Position numbers and translations under genes: made by a program | In this document: positions 27,267-35,485 of the stretch, in pieces | Layout of the letters: each line of letters starts with the position of its first letter | Numbering within the stretch: position 1 is the stretch's first letter | Assembly (NCBI RefSeq): GCF_014023275.1 | Contig: NZ_CP054698.1 | Coordinates: forward strand, 2,170,001 to 2,234,000 | From: Nostoc edaphicum CCNP1411 | GTDB taxonomy: Bacteria; Cyanobacteriota; Cyanobacteriia; Cyanobacteriales; Nostocaceae | Reading direction: 5' to 3' | DNA length: 64,000 nucleotides | Notes under the pieces: generated by a model | What the model saw: only the letters and a program-made list of their open reading frames with translations | What the model was told of the DNA's origin: nothing | Databases searched by the model: none

Positions 27267-27732
27267 TGTGAATCAATAGCAGTTCTCGTTTGGATGCAGC
27301 ACATGTTAGTCGCACAGCAGTACTCATTGGTGTCAACTTAACGTCAAAGGGACTGGGGACTGGGGATTAGGGATTGGGGATTCGGTCATCAAACGAAAAA
27401 TGATGTTCGGGGCTTTAACCCCTCCCAAATTTTAGAATGTTTTCCCAGTCCCCAGTCCCGGAGCGGCGAACATCGCGCCACTAACATAAAGGTATAGTGG
27501 GGGACGCCTCGCCGCGACCAGGTGAAAGTTAGTAAACGAGAATGCTTTGAAACATTACCTCGTTCCCAGTCGGAGACTGGGAACGCCCCTTGTTGGGGTT
27601 GCCGCCTCCCTGACTGACTCGCAGCAGATATTTACAAAAAAAACCGTCCAAAATTACCATCTGAACGGGATTTTTTCCTATTAAGATTTGATGCCAACCT
27701 AATCTACTAAAGGTTGCACTATGATTTCAAAA
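27267..27732. repeat. Repeat-filled spacer between convergent hemL and fasciclin genes
   Basis: This spacer contains GGGGACT/GGGGATT heptamer tracts (about 27350-27385), a matching inverted CCCAGTCCCCAGTCCC tract (about 27444-27460), and a perfect palindrome CGTTCCCAGT-CGGAG-ACTGGGAACG (27561-27585) followed by TTGGGGTTGCCGCCTCC. No gene is seen. Repeats of this kind fill many spacers in Nostoc genomes. Confidence 0.65.
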
Positions 27733-28551
27733 CTACAAGTCAGGAGGCAAAATCACCTGATCAATTGCGTGAATTACACCGTTGCTGCCTGTGATATCTG
27801 CCTGTGTCACTCTAGCATCATTAACAGTTACACCAGTAGCAGGATCAACTTTAACATTGATTGCACCACCTTCAAGGCTTTTAACTTCGCCAGACTTCAA
27901 ATCAGTGGACAATACCTTACCAGATACTACATGGTAAGTTAAAATCTTGAGCAACACTTCTTTGTTATCTGGTTTTAACAATTCTTGCAAAGCATCTTGT
28001 GGCAACTTGGCAAAAGCTGCATCAGTGGGTGCAAAAATAGTCAAGTTATCTGTGCCTTGCAAAGCTCCAGTTAATCCTGCTGCTTTCAAAGCCTTGGTTA
28101 AAGTTGTAAAAGAAGCGTTTGACTCTGCCAACGCTAACAAATTTTTGCCTTGATTGTCGGTTGCCCCTGGTGCCGGTGGAGTAGTCGGTGTAGTCGGTTG
28201 AGTTCCAGGACGTGGGGTGCGGGGTGTAGGTTCACTAGGTGTAGCACCACCACGGTTATAAGGAGGCTCGTTAAAAATACTTGGTCTGGGATTTAGCGTT
28301 CCACCACTATTCTGTGCTATTTGTTGGCGTTTGGTATTACCCTTTTGTACTTCGGAAGTAGCCTCAGCAGGTGTGTATTGAGCGTTTGCTTGAAGGCGTT
28401 GTCCCTGGTTATAAGGGGCTTCGTTGAAAATACTAGGATTAGGATTTAGTGCCGATTTCGCATCAGATGGTAAAGTAGTGAGGACGCTGAAACTAGTAAA
28501 TCCCGCTATGCCTGCTAACGTAGTCAGCAATTTGGTGTAATTTGTCTTCAT
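27733..28551 (-). CDS. Secreted fasciclin-domain protein
   Basis: The roughly 272-residue protein is started at ATG 28551, where a signal peptide begins (MKTNYTKLLTTLAGIAGFTS). The middle has two copies of a short motif, LNPNPSIFNEAPYNQG and LNPRPSIFNEPPYNRG, then a Pro/Thr-rich linker (TPRTPRPGTQPTTPTTPP). The last about 130 residues are one fasciclin/FAS1 domain (FTTLTKALKAAGL, TIFAPTDAAFAKLP, LTYHVVSGKV, VIHAIDQVILPP). FAS1 domains mediate cell-surface adhesion. A periplasmic or surface role is inferred. It is not linked to other surface genes here. Confidence 0.9.
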   Translation of the reverse strand: MKTNYTKLLTTLAGIAGFTSFSVLTTLPSDAKSALNPNPSIFNEAPYNQGQRLQANAQYTPAEATSEVQKGNTKRQQIAQNSGGTLNPRPSIFNEPPYNRGGATPSEPTPRTPRPGTQPTTPTTPPAPGATDNQGKNLLALAESNASFTTLTKALKAAGLTGALQGTDNLTIFAPTDAAFAKLPQDALQELLKPDNKEVLLKILTYHVVSGKVLSTDLKSGEVKSLEGGAINVKVDPATGVTVNDARVTQADITGSNGVIHAIDQVILPPDL

Positions 28552-29288
28552 AAATTTTGTTTGTCTTTTTGTCCACACATTACATAAAGATTTATAACAT
28601 TTTGCTAGGCACAAAATCTAACCCAAGAGGGAAGTAAGATTTTTCACCAGAATAATTTGTGCTGGTGAGGTAAAATATCTAACTCCGGCTCACGCTCACA
28701 TGTATGAAACATATCTAGCATATTTTTTATATAAATTGAGCAAATTTTCTCAATGACACCAAATAAGTAGTTAAAAAGCCCCATTGGTGTAGCGTCAGAT
28801 ATAAGAAAGTGTGAAAATCTTACATCTACAAGTTATGAATTACAATAGGCTTGGAGAAAGATTCTACTTAAAAGCCAATTTATATACAAATCTGTACGTA
28901 AAATAGTAGTTTCACAAATCCTGCATCCCAGATGCAAGAAGGCTATATCTCTGAATTAATCATTGATTATTCAACAAAAGTACAGAAATTAATTACCTAA
29001 ATATCTCAATAGTCCGACGGTGACAGAAATTCAACTAACGACTGAAGACTTGCGACTGAGGGGTTAGGTTTATTTATGTATGCCGAATTAAATAATTTAA
29101 TTATTTGATATTTGAATCAATTAGAAAATAATATTTTTTTAATCGATAATTTTGCCAAAAATCAGGCATCCGTTCAACGCTGATGTCAATTAAATAGACA
29201 ACTAAGCAACTAACGCCAATACAAATTACTTTAACTAAAGATACAATTGTTAAAGTTAACAAAGTTGAGCAGTTACAAGGTATACAAT
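28552..29288. other. Divergent AT-rich spacer, no gene seen
   Basis: About 740 bases lie between the fasciclin gene and the GST gene. The sequence is very AT-rich. I see no open frame with protein character and no clear repeat family. Both promoters must be here. Confidence 0.5.
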
Positions 29289-30083
29289 ATGCTGGAATTA
29301 TACCAATGGGAACTCTCTCAATACTCAGAGAAAGTGCGCCTAATTCTAGATTTTAAAGGACTAGATTACCGCAAAATAGAAGTAACGCCTGGGATTGGAC
29401 AGGTAGAACTGTTCCGGCTGACTGGTCAGAAACAAGTCCCAGTATTAAAGGATCGTAATAGATACATTGCGGATTCTACGGAAATAGCTAAGTATTTAGA
29501 CTTAGAGTACCCCGATCGCCCAATAATACCGCAAGATCCTAAAAAACGCGGTTTAACTTTATTAATAGAAGAATGGGCTGATGAGTCCATAGGCATTAAA
29601 GGTCGCAAAGCACTATTTGCAGCCGTAAGTCAAGATCAAAATTTCCGTAAGTCTTTATTACCCACCTCAACACCAGATATATTTAAAAGTCTAGTTGGAG
29701 GAGTACCTAGCGACTTACTGACAGTGTTGGGTTTTGGCGTAGGTTACAGCCCAGATGTGATTCAGTCAGCGATCGCATCTTTAAAACAAGACTTGGAAGC
29801 CTTAACATTATTATTGGCAGATAGTCCTTATTTAACAGGAGATGAGCCGACTTTAGCTGACTTGGCAGTAGCCGGATTATCGATATTGCTAAAGTTTCCC
29901 TCTGGCCCCTATCTGGATTTACCAGCTTCTATCAGAGGTAAAGGATTACCAATATTTTCAGAGAATATAGATTATGAACCATTCTTTACCTGGCGCGATC
30001 GCCTTTACGCCCAATTCCGCAGACCATTAATCAGTACTACTTCAGCAACAGGGAGTGCGCCAACTTCGATTCAGATTGATTAG
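29289..30083 (+). CDS. Glutathione S-transferase family protein
   Basis: The protein has 264 residues from ATG 29289, where the thioredoxin-like domain begins (MLELYQWELSQYSEKVRLIL). An upstream in-frame ATG would add 14 residues with no family match. The glutathione-binding features are the Ser in LSQYSEKV, the cis-Pro in QVPVLKD and the Ser in IADSTEIAKYL. The C-terminal all-helical domain includes SPYLTGDEPTLADLAVAG. It probably conjugates or reduces small electrophiles, or serves as a glutathione-dependent isomerase; the substrate is not known. Heptamer repeats follow its stop. Confidence 0.88.
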   Translation: MLELYQWELSQYSEKVRLILDFKGLDYRKIEVTPGIGQVELFRLTGQKQVPVLKDRNRYIADSTEIAKYLDLEYPDRPIIPQDPKKRGLTLLIEEWADESIGIKGRKALFAAVSQDQNFRKSLLPTSTPDIFKSLVGGVPSDLLTVLGFGVGYSPDVIQSAIASLKQDLEALTLLLADSPYLTGDEPTLADLAVAGLSILLKFPSGPYLDLPASIRGKGLPIFSENIDYEPFFTWRDRLYAQFRRPLISTTSATGSAPTSIQID

Positions 30084-30091
30084 ATAATGGG

Positions 30092-30172
30092 CATGGGGCA
30101 TGGGGCATGGGGCATAGGTAGAGAATGACAAATGACCAATGACCAATGACAAATGACAAATGACAAATGACT
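30092..30172 (+). repeat. Heptanucleotide tandem repeats before the HerA-like gene
   Basis: GGGCATG/GGGCATA heptamers (about 30092-30117) are followed by ATGACAA/ATGACCA heptamers (about 30124-30172, about seven copies). The last copy supplies the ATG at 30167 that opens the next gene. The spacer has no conventional Shine-Dalgarno sequence. Confidence 0.8.
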
Positions 30173-31909
30173 AATCAGATGAATTCGGGACAGCCATTAG
30201 GTTCGGTCATTCAAGGTTCTCTAACTGAAGGTTTAGAAGTACGATTGCATCCTGACATTTCTGTGGAAGATATGCGAGTAGGTAAATTTCTCGTTGTCCA
30301 AGGGATGCGATCGCGTTTTTTTTGTATGCTGACAGATGTAGCATTGGGAGCCGCTAATGCAAGAATTATTGCTAATCCCCCCAGTTGGGAAGACACTTTT
30401 TTACGAGATGTTTTAGCCGGAAGCGGTACTTATGGTACTATCAACCTCGCGCCGATGTTGATGTTCACTCCCGAATCTGAAGAATCTTTCTCTCCAACAA
30501 ATGGCAAATCGGCAAATCCCTTTCTCCCATCAGTGAAGGGTTTGGCTTCATTTGTGCCACAAACCAGCACAACGATGGAATTGTTACCTGTTAAAACTAT
30601 TCCTAGCCACTTTAGTCAAGTTTACGAAGCCAGTGTTGACGATTTTCGTCGGGTATTTGGTTGGGAAGATGACCCCCAAAGGCGTAATTTTTCCATCGGC
30701 AAACCTTTGGATATGGATGTGCCCGTTTGTATCGATTTAAACCGCTTTGTGGAACGGAGTAATGGGGTTTTTGGAAAATCTGGTACTGGTAAATCCTTTC
30801 TGACACGGTTACTTTTAGCTGGTGTTATCCGTAAAAATGCGGCAGTAAATTTGATTTTTGATATGCACTCTGAGTATGGCTGGGAAGCTGTTGCAGAAGG
30901 TAAGAATGTCAATACTGTTAAGGGACTAAAGCAATTATTTCCTAGTAAGGTTGAAGTTTACACTCTCGACCCGGAATCGACAAAGCGCCGGGGTGTGCGT
31001 GATGCTCAAGAACTTTATTTGAGTTATGAGCAAATTGAAGTTGAAGATATTAAATTATGTAGTCGAGATTTAGGACTCTCTGACGCAGCCTTAGATAACG
31101 CCAATATTCTATATAGCGAATTTGGCAAGTCTTGGATTGTCCAGTTGCTAAATATGACTAACGAAGAAATCGAGATGTTCTGCGACGAGAAGCGCGGACA
31201 CAAAGGCTCGATTATGGCATTGCAGCGCAAACTCTTGCGGATGGATAGCTTGAAGTATATGCGAGCAGTTTGCCCACAGAATTACATTAGTAAAATTGTC
31301 CAGTGTCTGGAATCTGGGAAGAATGTTGTGATAGAATTTGGTTCCCAGTCTAATATGCTCTCTTATATGTTGGTGACAAACATGATCACCAGGCGGATTC
31401 ATGAGCATTACGTCAAGAAAGCAGATAAATTTTTGCAAAGCAAAAATCCTAACGATCGCCCCACACCATTGATGATTACCATTGAAGAGGCGCACCGTTT
31501 TCTTGATCCAGCGATCGTACAAAGTACAATCTTTGGGACTATTGCTCGTGAATTGCGAAAGTACTTTGTCACACTTTTGGTAGTTGATCAACGTCCGTCG
31601 GGCATAGATAATGAAGTTATGTCCCAGATCGGGACTCGCATTACCGCTTTGTTGAATGATGAAAAAGACATTGACGCAATTTTTACAGGTGTATCTGGTG
31701 GTAGCGGACTGCGATCGGTGTTGGCAAAGTTAGACTCGAAGCAACAAGCTTTAATATTGGGTCACGCTGTTCCTATGCCAGTAGTAGTGCGTACCCGGCC
31801 TTATGACGCAACTTTTTACGAAGAAATTGGTGAGCCAGCCTGGGAAGAAAAACCTGACGCAGAAGTATTCGCAGCGGCTGAACTAGCCAAAGCTGACCTT
31901 GGTTTCTAG
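30167..31909 (+). CDS. HerA-like (DUF87) hexameric ATPase/helicase
   Basis: The 580-residue protein has an N-terminal beta-rich HAS-barrel-like region (LGSVIQGSLTEGLEVRLHPD). The RecA-type ATPase core follows, with Walker A VFGKSGTGKSFLTRLL (Lys209), Walker B LMITIEEAHRFL (Glu440) and the arginine-containing VVDQRPSGIDNEVMSQIGTR. This is the HerA/DUF87 family of DNA-pumping ATPases. No NurA nuclease or SIR2 partner gene is adjacent, so involvement in a HerA defence system is not supported here; it is common as a single gene in cyanobacteria. The start lies in a heptamer repeat tract; ATG 30179 is an equally good alternative. Confidence 0.88.
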   Translation: MTNQMNSGQPLGSVIQGSLTEGLEVRLHPDISVEDMRVGKFLVVQGMRSRFFCMLTDVALGAANARIIANPPSWEDTFLRDVLAGSGTYGTINLAPMLMFTPESEESFSPTNGKSANPFLPSVKGLASFVPQTSTTMELLPVKTIPSHFSQVYEASVDDFRRVFGWEDDPQRRNFSIGKPLDMDVPVCIDLNRFVERSNGVFGKSGTGKSFLTRLLLAGVIRKNAAVNLIFDMHSEYGWEAVAEGKNVNTVKGLKQLFPSKVEVYTLDPESTKRRGVRDAQELYLSYEQIEVEDIKLCSRDLGLSDAALDNANILYSEFGKSWIVQLLNMTNEEIEMFCDEKRGHKGSIMALQRKLLRMDSLKYMRAVCPQNYISKIVQCLESGKNVVIEFGSQSNMLSYMLVTNMITRRIHEHYVKKADKFLQSKNPNDRPTPLMITIEEAHRFLDPAIVQSTIFGTIARELRKYFVTLLVVDQRPSGIDNEVMSQIGTRITALLNDEKDIDAIFTGVSGGSGLRSVLAKLDSKQQALILGHAVPMPVVVRTRPYDATFYEEIGEPAWEEKPDAEVFAAAELAKADLGF

Positions 31910-31911
31910 AT

Positions 31912-31980
31912 TGTCATTTGTCAGTTGTCATTTGTCATTTGCAAACAACCAATGACCAATGACCAATGACCAATGACTAA
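31912..31980. repeat. Inverted pair of heptamer tracts after the HerA-like gene
   Basis: TTGTCATTTGTCAGTTGTCATTTGTCATTT-type tract (31912-31940) is followed at once by its complement type, CCAATGACCAATGACC (to about 31978). Together they could fold into a long hairpin just past the stop codon. The family is the same as that before the gene. Confidence 0.75.
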
Positions 31981-32467
31981 TTCGTAACATCCCTCCATAC
32001 TGACAGCAAATTAAGTTCGGTTATCCGGCTAGTTTTTGGCAACAGAAGAGGGGTTTTTGGCGTCACTATAGATATAGTCAGTAATTTCAAGGAAGTTTAA
32101 TTTTTTTGCAAACGGGCAATTTTGAATTATAATTACGGGCTTTATCTTAAGATACTTTACTATCTGCCTGATTTATCGTACTATAAAGCTAAGTAGAACT
32201 CATACCGACTTCGGATTTACCAGTTACCATAACTGCCCAAAAGAAGAATTCTCCAAAACAACCAGTGTGCTTATAAAAGATTAGATTGAAAATTTAGGAA
32301 AGGTAGGGGAACCTATCATTGGGAGCTTACCGTCTTAACAACGGCTGTATCAATTGATTAATTGCTTTTGGTAGCTCCCGATATTTCGTGATAGATGTAC
32401 TACTTTTTCCAACCCATTTTAGTAAGAAAACATACATTTTATTTACGGAGTAGAGGACATCGCACCA
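31981..32467 (+). promoter_or_regulatory. Long leader region of the sigma factor gene with a stem-loop
   Basis: Nearly 490 bases precede the sigma factor start. A stem of GGGAGCTTACC (32321-32331) with GGTAGCTCCC (32370-32379), one base bulged, encloses a second small stem CAATT-GATT-AATTG (about 32351-32364). A short hairpin AGGT-AGGGGA-ACCT (32301-32314) precedes it. I cannot place the promoter. The length and structure suggest a regulated 5' leader. Confidence 0.4.
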
Positions 32468-33451
32468 ATGCCTACTGTCAATACCCAAACGGAAAACCTC
32501 AACACCAAATTCACGGCTGATATGGTGCGAACCTATCTGCGAGAAATTGGTCGTGTAGCACTACTAACCCGTGAGCAAGAAATTGTCTTTGGGAAGCAGG
32601 TGCAACAAATGATGACGCTCATTGACGCCAAGGAAGCTTTGGCGAAGAAGTTGCAACGCGAACCGAGTTCACAAGAGTGGGCTGATCACGTTCAAAAATC
32701 GGAAACCGAGATCCAACAAACTGTGGCGCAAGGTAAGCGGGCAAAGCAAAAAATGATCGAAGCGAATTTGCGCTTGGTTGTTGCTATTGCTAAAAAGTAC
32801 CAAAAGCGGAATATGGAGTTTCTGGATTTAATCCAGGAAGGAACACTAGGATTAGAGCGGGGTGTGGAGAAATTTGACCCAATGAGGGGTTATAAATTCT
32901 CGACTTATGCTTACTGGTGGATTCGCCAAGCGATTACCCGTGCGATCGCTCAACAAGGTCGTACTATCCGCTTACCCATCCATATTACCGAGAAACTGAA
33001 CAAAATCAAAAAAGTGCAACGCGAGTTGGCTCAAACCTTGGGGCGATCGCCGACTCCAGCGGAAATTGCCAAAGAACTGGAACTCGAACCTGCTCAGATT
33101 CGGGAGTACCTGAATATGGCGCGTCAACCAGTGTCTTTGGATGTTAAAGTTGGCGATAACCAGGATACTGAGTTGCAAGAAATGCTCGAAGATAACGGCC
33201 CATCACCAGAGTATTACACCAACCAGGAATTCTTACGCCAAGACTTGAACAACCTGCTAGCAGAACTAACACCGCAACAGCGAGAAGTTGTAGCTTTACG
33301 CTTTGGTTTAGAAGATGGTAACGAAATGTCATTGGCGAAAGTAGGTGAGAGATTGAATCTCAGCCGTGAACGTGTGCGCCAGTTAGAGCATCAAGCTTTG
33401 GCTCATCTGCGTCGCCGTCGTGCCAATGTTAAAGAATACGTTGCTAGTTAA
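32468..33451 (+). CDS. Group 2 sigma-70 family RNA polymerase sigma factor
   Basis: The 327-residue protein lacks the long N-terminal extension of the primary sigma factor. Region 1.2 is TADMVRTYLREIGRVALLT. Region 2 includes NLRLVVAIAKKYQKRN and the -10 recognition/melting segment KFSTYAYWWIRQAITRAI. Region 3 is RLPIHITEKLNKIKK, and region 4 has the helix-turn-helix LAKVGERLNLSRERVRQLE. This is a cyanobacterial group 2 (SigB/C/D/E-type) non-essential sigma factor, typically used under stress or altered light, carbon or nitrogen supply. I cannot decide which subtype from memory alone. The gene is followed by a clear terminator. Confidence 0.93.
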   Translation: MPTVNTQTENLNTKFTADMVRTYLREIGRVALLTREQEIVFGKQVQQMMTLIDAKEALAKKLQREPSSQEWADHVQKSETEIQQTVAQGKRAKQKMIEANLRLVVAIAKKYQKRNMEFLDLIQEGTLGLERGVEKFDPMRGYKFSTYAYWWIRQAITRAIAQQGRTIRLPIHITEKLNKIKKVQRELAQTLGRSPTPAEIAKELELEPAQIREYLNMARQPVSLDVKVGDNQDTELQEMLEDNGPSPEYYTNQEFLRQDLNNLLAELTPQQREVVALRFGLEDGNEMSLAKVGERLNLSRERVRQLEHQALAHLRRRRANVKEYVAS

Positions 33452-33455
33452 AACC

Positions 33456-33527
33456 AGAGACGCGAAATCCCGCGTCTCTACACCACCTTGGTGATGCGCC
33501 TCCTGAATTTAGGGGGCGATTTTTTTT
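33456..33527 (+). terminator. Intrinsic terminator after the sigma factor gene
   Basis: AGAGACGCG-AAATCC-CGCGTCTCT (about 33456-33479) is a first hairpin. CGCCTCCT-GAATTT-AGGGGGCG (33497-33518) is a second, followed by A and eight T (33520-33527). The second is a classical rho-independent terminator. It also faces the 3' end of the convergent minus-strand gene. Confidence 0.85.
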
Positions 33528-33536
33528 GCGGAAAAC

Positions 33537-34940
33537 TTAGCGGCGAAAGCGGAGGCCAATAAAGATTAGTACAGCAAAAAAGACACCTATGCCTACACTC
33601 CACCCAAAAACTTCAGCCCGAAAGCGGAGATGTTGTTGATAATCGTTAGGCTGGGCGAGAATGACGGCGGAGGCTATTTGGCTGGTAGCGAGTCCAACAC
33701 CTGCGATCGCTATAGTTGTATTGAGAGTGCGATCGCTTTTGGTTTGCTCTAGGTCGATAATACCTTGGATGGTGTTATTGAGATTTTGCAGCAAGGTTAA
33801 TCCAGGGCTGAGAATCGCATAATCTGCTTCTACTTGTCGCTGATATTTTTTGCCATAAAATTCACTTTCGCTAAACTTTTTGAGAAACTCTAAGTCGCTA
33901 CTTGTATATTTTGCCTCGATGTCTGCTAAATGAGATTTATAATTTTCTAAGTTTAATGGAATTATGCGACTTTGATTTTCTAGATAGTTTAAGGCAATCG
34001 TGTAGTCTGATAAGTTGATTAAATTATTTGTGAGAGTTTCTTGGAGTTTACTTAATTTTAAGCTGTTGGTTTGCAGTAACTTTGGTAATTCGATTGTCTG
34101 GTTAATCGATGGTTGAATTTCGATATATTCTTTTTTGAGAATCTGTTTTTGATAGCGACTTTGATAATATGACCAAACTACTTTATGACGATATTGCCAT
34201 AAACGTAATAAATCATAATATACATTTTGTACTTGTTTGCTCATCTCATCTGGTGAAATATGTTCAGGAAACAACCAAATTAAGATGTGATAGCTTGATT
34301 TTCTAAATTCATCCCAAAATTCTTTACCATCTACGCCTAAATTTTGTGGACAATACCACAATTCAAAAATCGTACCTTCTTGGAACTTTCCCTTGCCAAT
34401 AAAATCCCTTTGCCATTTGTAATCACTAACAATTTTGGTGTAACATTCTTTGGCTATCTCTTCAACTTCTGTCTCTGTTTTAGTATTCGTTAGCTTTCCC
34501 CAAAGTAACCACGTTTGTCCAATTGTGCCTGTTTGCTGAGATAAGCGATTAGTAATTTCTTCTTTAAGTTTCTTAAAAGGTGCGTTGTCAATATCTTGAT
34601 TAGCATAATTAGGCTCACCGTTAGCATCTAATTGACCAGAATAGTCAACTTGCAGCGCGTAAGTATCACCAATTTGCAGCGGATAATAATAGCCATCTAG
34701 AGGTGATGGAAAGCCTCTTTTTTGGGCTTTACCGAGCAACTCAATTACATCTCCACCATTATTTTTATGCTTCAGGAATTCTTGGTACTTTTCCTGAAAG
34801 CTTGCTTTCTTTAAATCGCCATATATTTTCCGACAAAAATCTTGGCAATTCCCGTTGATTTTTGTCTCATCTTCTCCTAAACCATCTTTTAAATCGTAGA
34901 GGAATAAATCAATACTGGGATAAATAATTTTCTCATTCAT
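33537..34940 (-). CDS. Unknown 467-residue protein with two C-terminal membrane helices
   Basis: I do not recognise a family. The N-terminal about 240 residues are soluble and aromatic-rich (GYYYPLQIGDTYALQVDYSGQ, GTIFELWYCPQNLG, YHILIWLFPEHISPDEM). Residues about 250-400 are strongly helical and probably coiled coil. Two membrane helices end the protein (TLNTTIAIAGVGLATSQIAS and VFGWSVGIGVFFAVLIFIG), followed by a short basic tail, RFRR. Helical stalk plus paired C-terminal helices recalls CorA-type topology, without the GMN motif. Its start overlaps the end of the preceding gene by 8 bases (34933-34940), so the two are translationally coupled. It is the last gene of the CHAT module and a candidate membrane effector. 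Confidence 0.8.
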   Translation of the reverse strand: MNEKIIYPSIDLFLYDLKDGLGEDETKINGNCQDFCRKIYGDLKKASFQEKYQEFLKHKNNGGDVIELLGKAQKRGFPSPLDGYYYPLQIGDTYALQVDYSGQLDANGEPNYANQDIDNAPFKKLKEEITNRLSQQTGTIGQTWLLWGKLTNTKTETEVEEIAKECYTKIVSDYKWQRDFIGKGKFQEGTIFELWYCPQNLGVDGKEFWDEFRKSSYHILIWLFPEHISPDEMSKQVQNVYYDLLRLWQYRHKVVWSYYQSRYQKQILKKEYIEIQPSINQTIELPKLLQTNSLKLSKLQETLTNNLINLSDYTIALNYLENQSRIIPLNLENYKSHLADIEAKYTSSDLEFLKKFSESEFYGKKYQRQVEADYAILSPGLTLLQNLNNTIQGIIDLEQTKSDRTLNTTIAIAGVGLATSQIASAVILAQPNDYQQHLRFRAEVFGWSVGIGVFFAVLIFIGLRFRR

Positions 34941-35334
34941 TTTCTATTCTGCCATTAATGAAGTCCCAAACCCTTTGGAGAAGATTTGGTTTTACAGCTA
35001 TCTTTGCAGCAGCTACCGAATTATTGTTACTAAAAACATTAAATACTGCGTTCGTTAATTCCGCAGTTTGTTCAGTTGGTAAAGGTAGAGGTGATCCACC
35101 TCTATTACATTCGCTAGAATTTTCTTCAATTCTCGCAAATTCTATTTGATAAATTTTATCTAAGGGTGGGTAACTTTCTGCGATCGTGTCTAAATTTCCA
35201 ATACTATCAGGATCGGTTATTAAGCCTTTACTAATATCATTTAGCTGAGTTTGGATGTTTTCTGGCAAAGGTTCATCCAATTGTTTGAGGGCAGTCAGGA
35301 AGACTGTCAGAGTAATTATGTTGTTAGGCTTCAT
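34933..35334 (-). CDS. Unknown 133-residue protein of the CHAT module
   Basis: The protein is soluble and acidic. The first about 65 residues form helices (NNIITLTVFLTALKQLDEPL, IQTQLNDISKGLITDP), and a Ser/Gly/Pro-rich linker (NSSECNRGGSPLPLPTEQT) leads to a C-terminal helical tail (LLQRVWDFINGRIENE). No family is recognised. Small helical proteins at this position in CHAT or NTPase modules sometimes act as adaptors (effector-associated-domain-like), which is inference only. It follows the CHAT gene by 151 bases and overlaps the membrane protein gene by 8 bases. Confidence 0.75.
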   Translation of the reverse strand: MKPNNIITLTVFLTALKQLDEPLPENIQTQLNDISKGLITDPDSIGNLDTIAESYPPLDKIYQIEFARIEENSSECNRGGSPLPLPTEQTAELTNAVFNVFSNNNSVAAAKIAVKPNLLQRVWDFINGRIENE

Positions 35335-35485
35335 AGGTTTTTGAAATGATTATATACACGTGAGTCTTATCAAGGAAACCTCTCTCCAAACCTCTCCCAT
35401 AAAAGGGTAGAGACTTTGAATTTTCTCCCTTTCCGCTTGCTCGGTGGTTAGGTTTTTTGTTGATTTTTCCACATTGCATCAAAAA

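Noticed and set aside
30167..31909. HerA-SIR2 or HerA-DUF4297 defence system
   Set aside because: The ATPase is of the right family, but no SIR2, DUF4297 or NurA partner is adjacent; flanks are GST and sigma factor genes.
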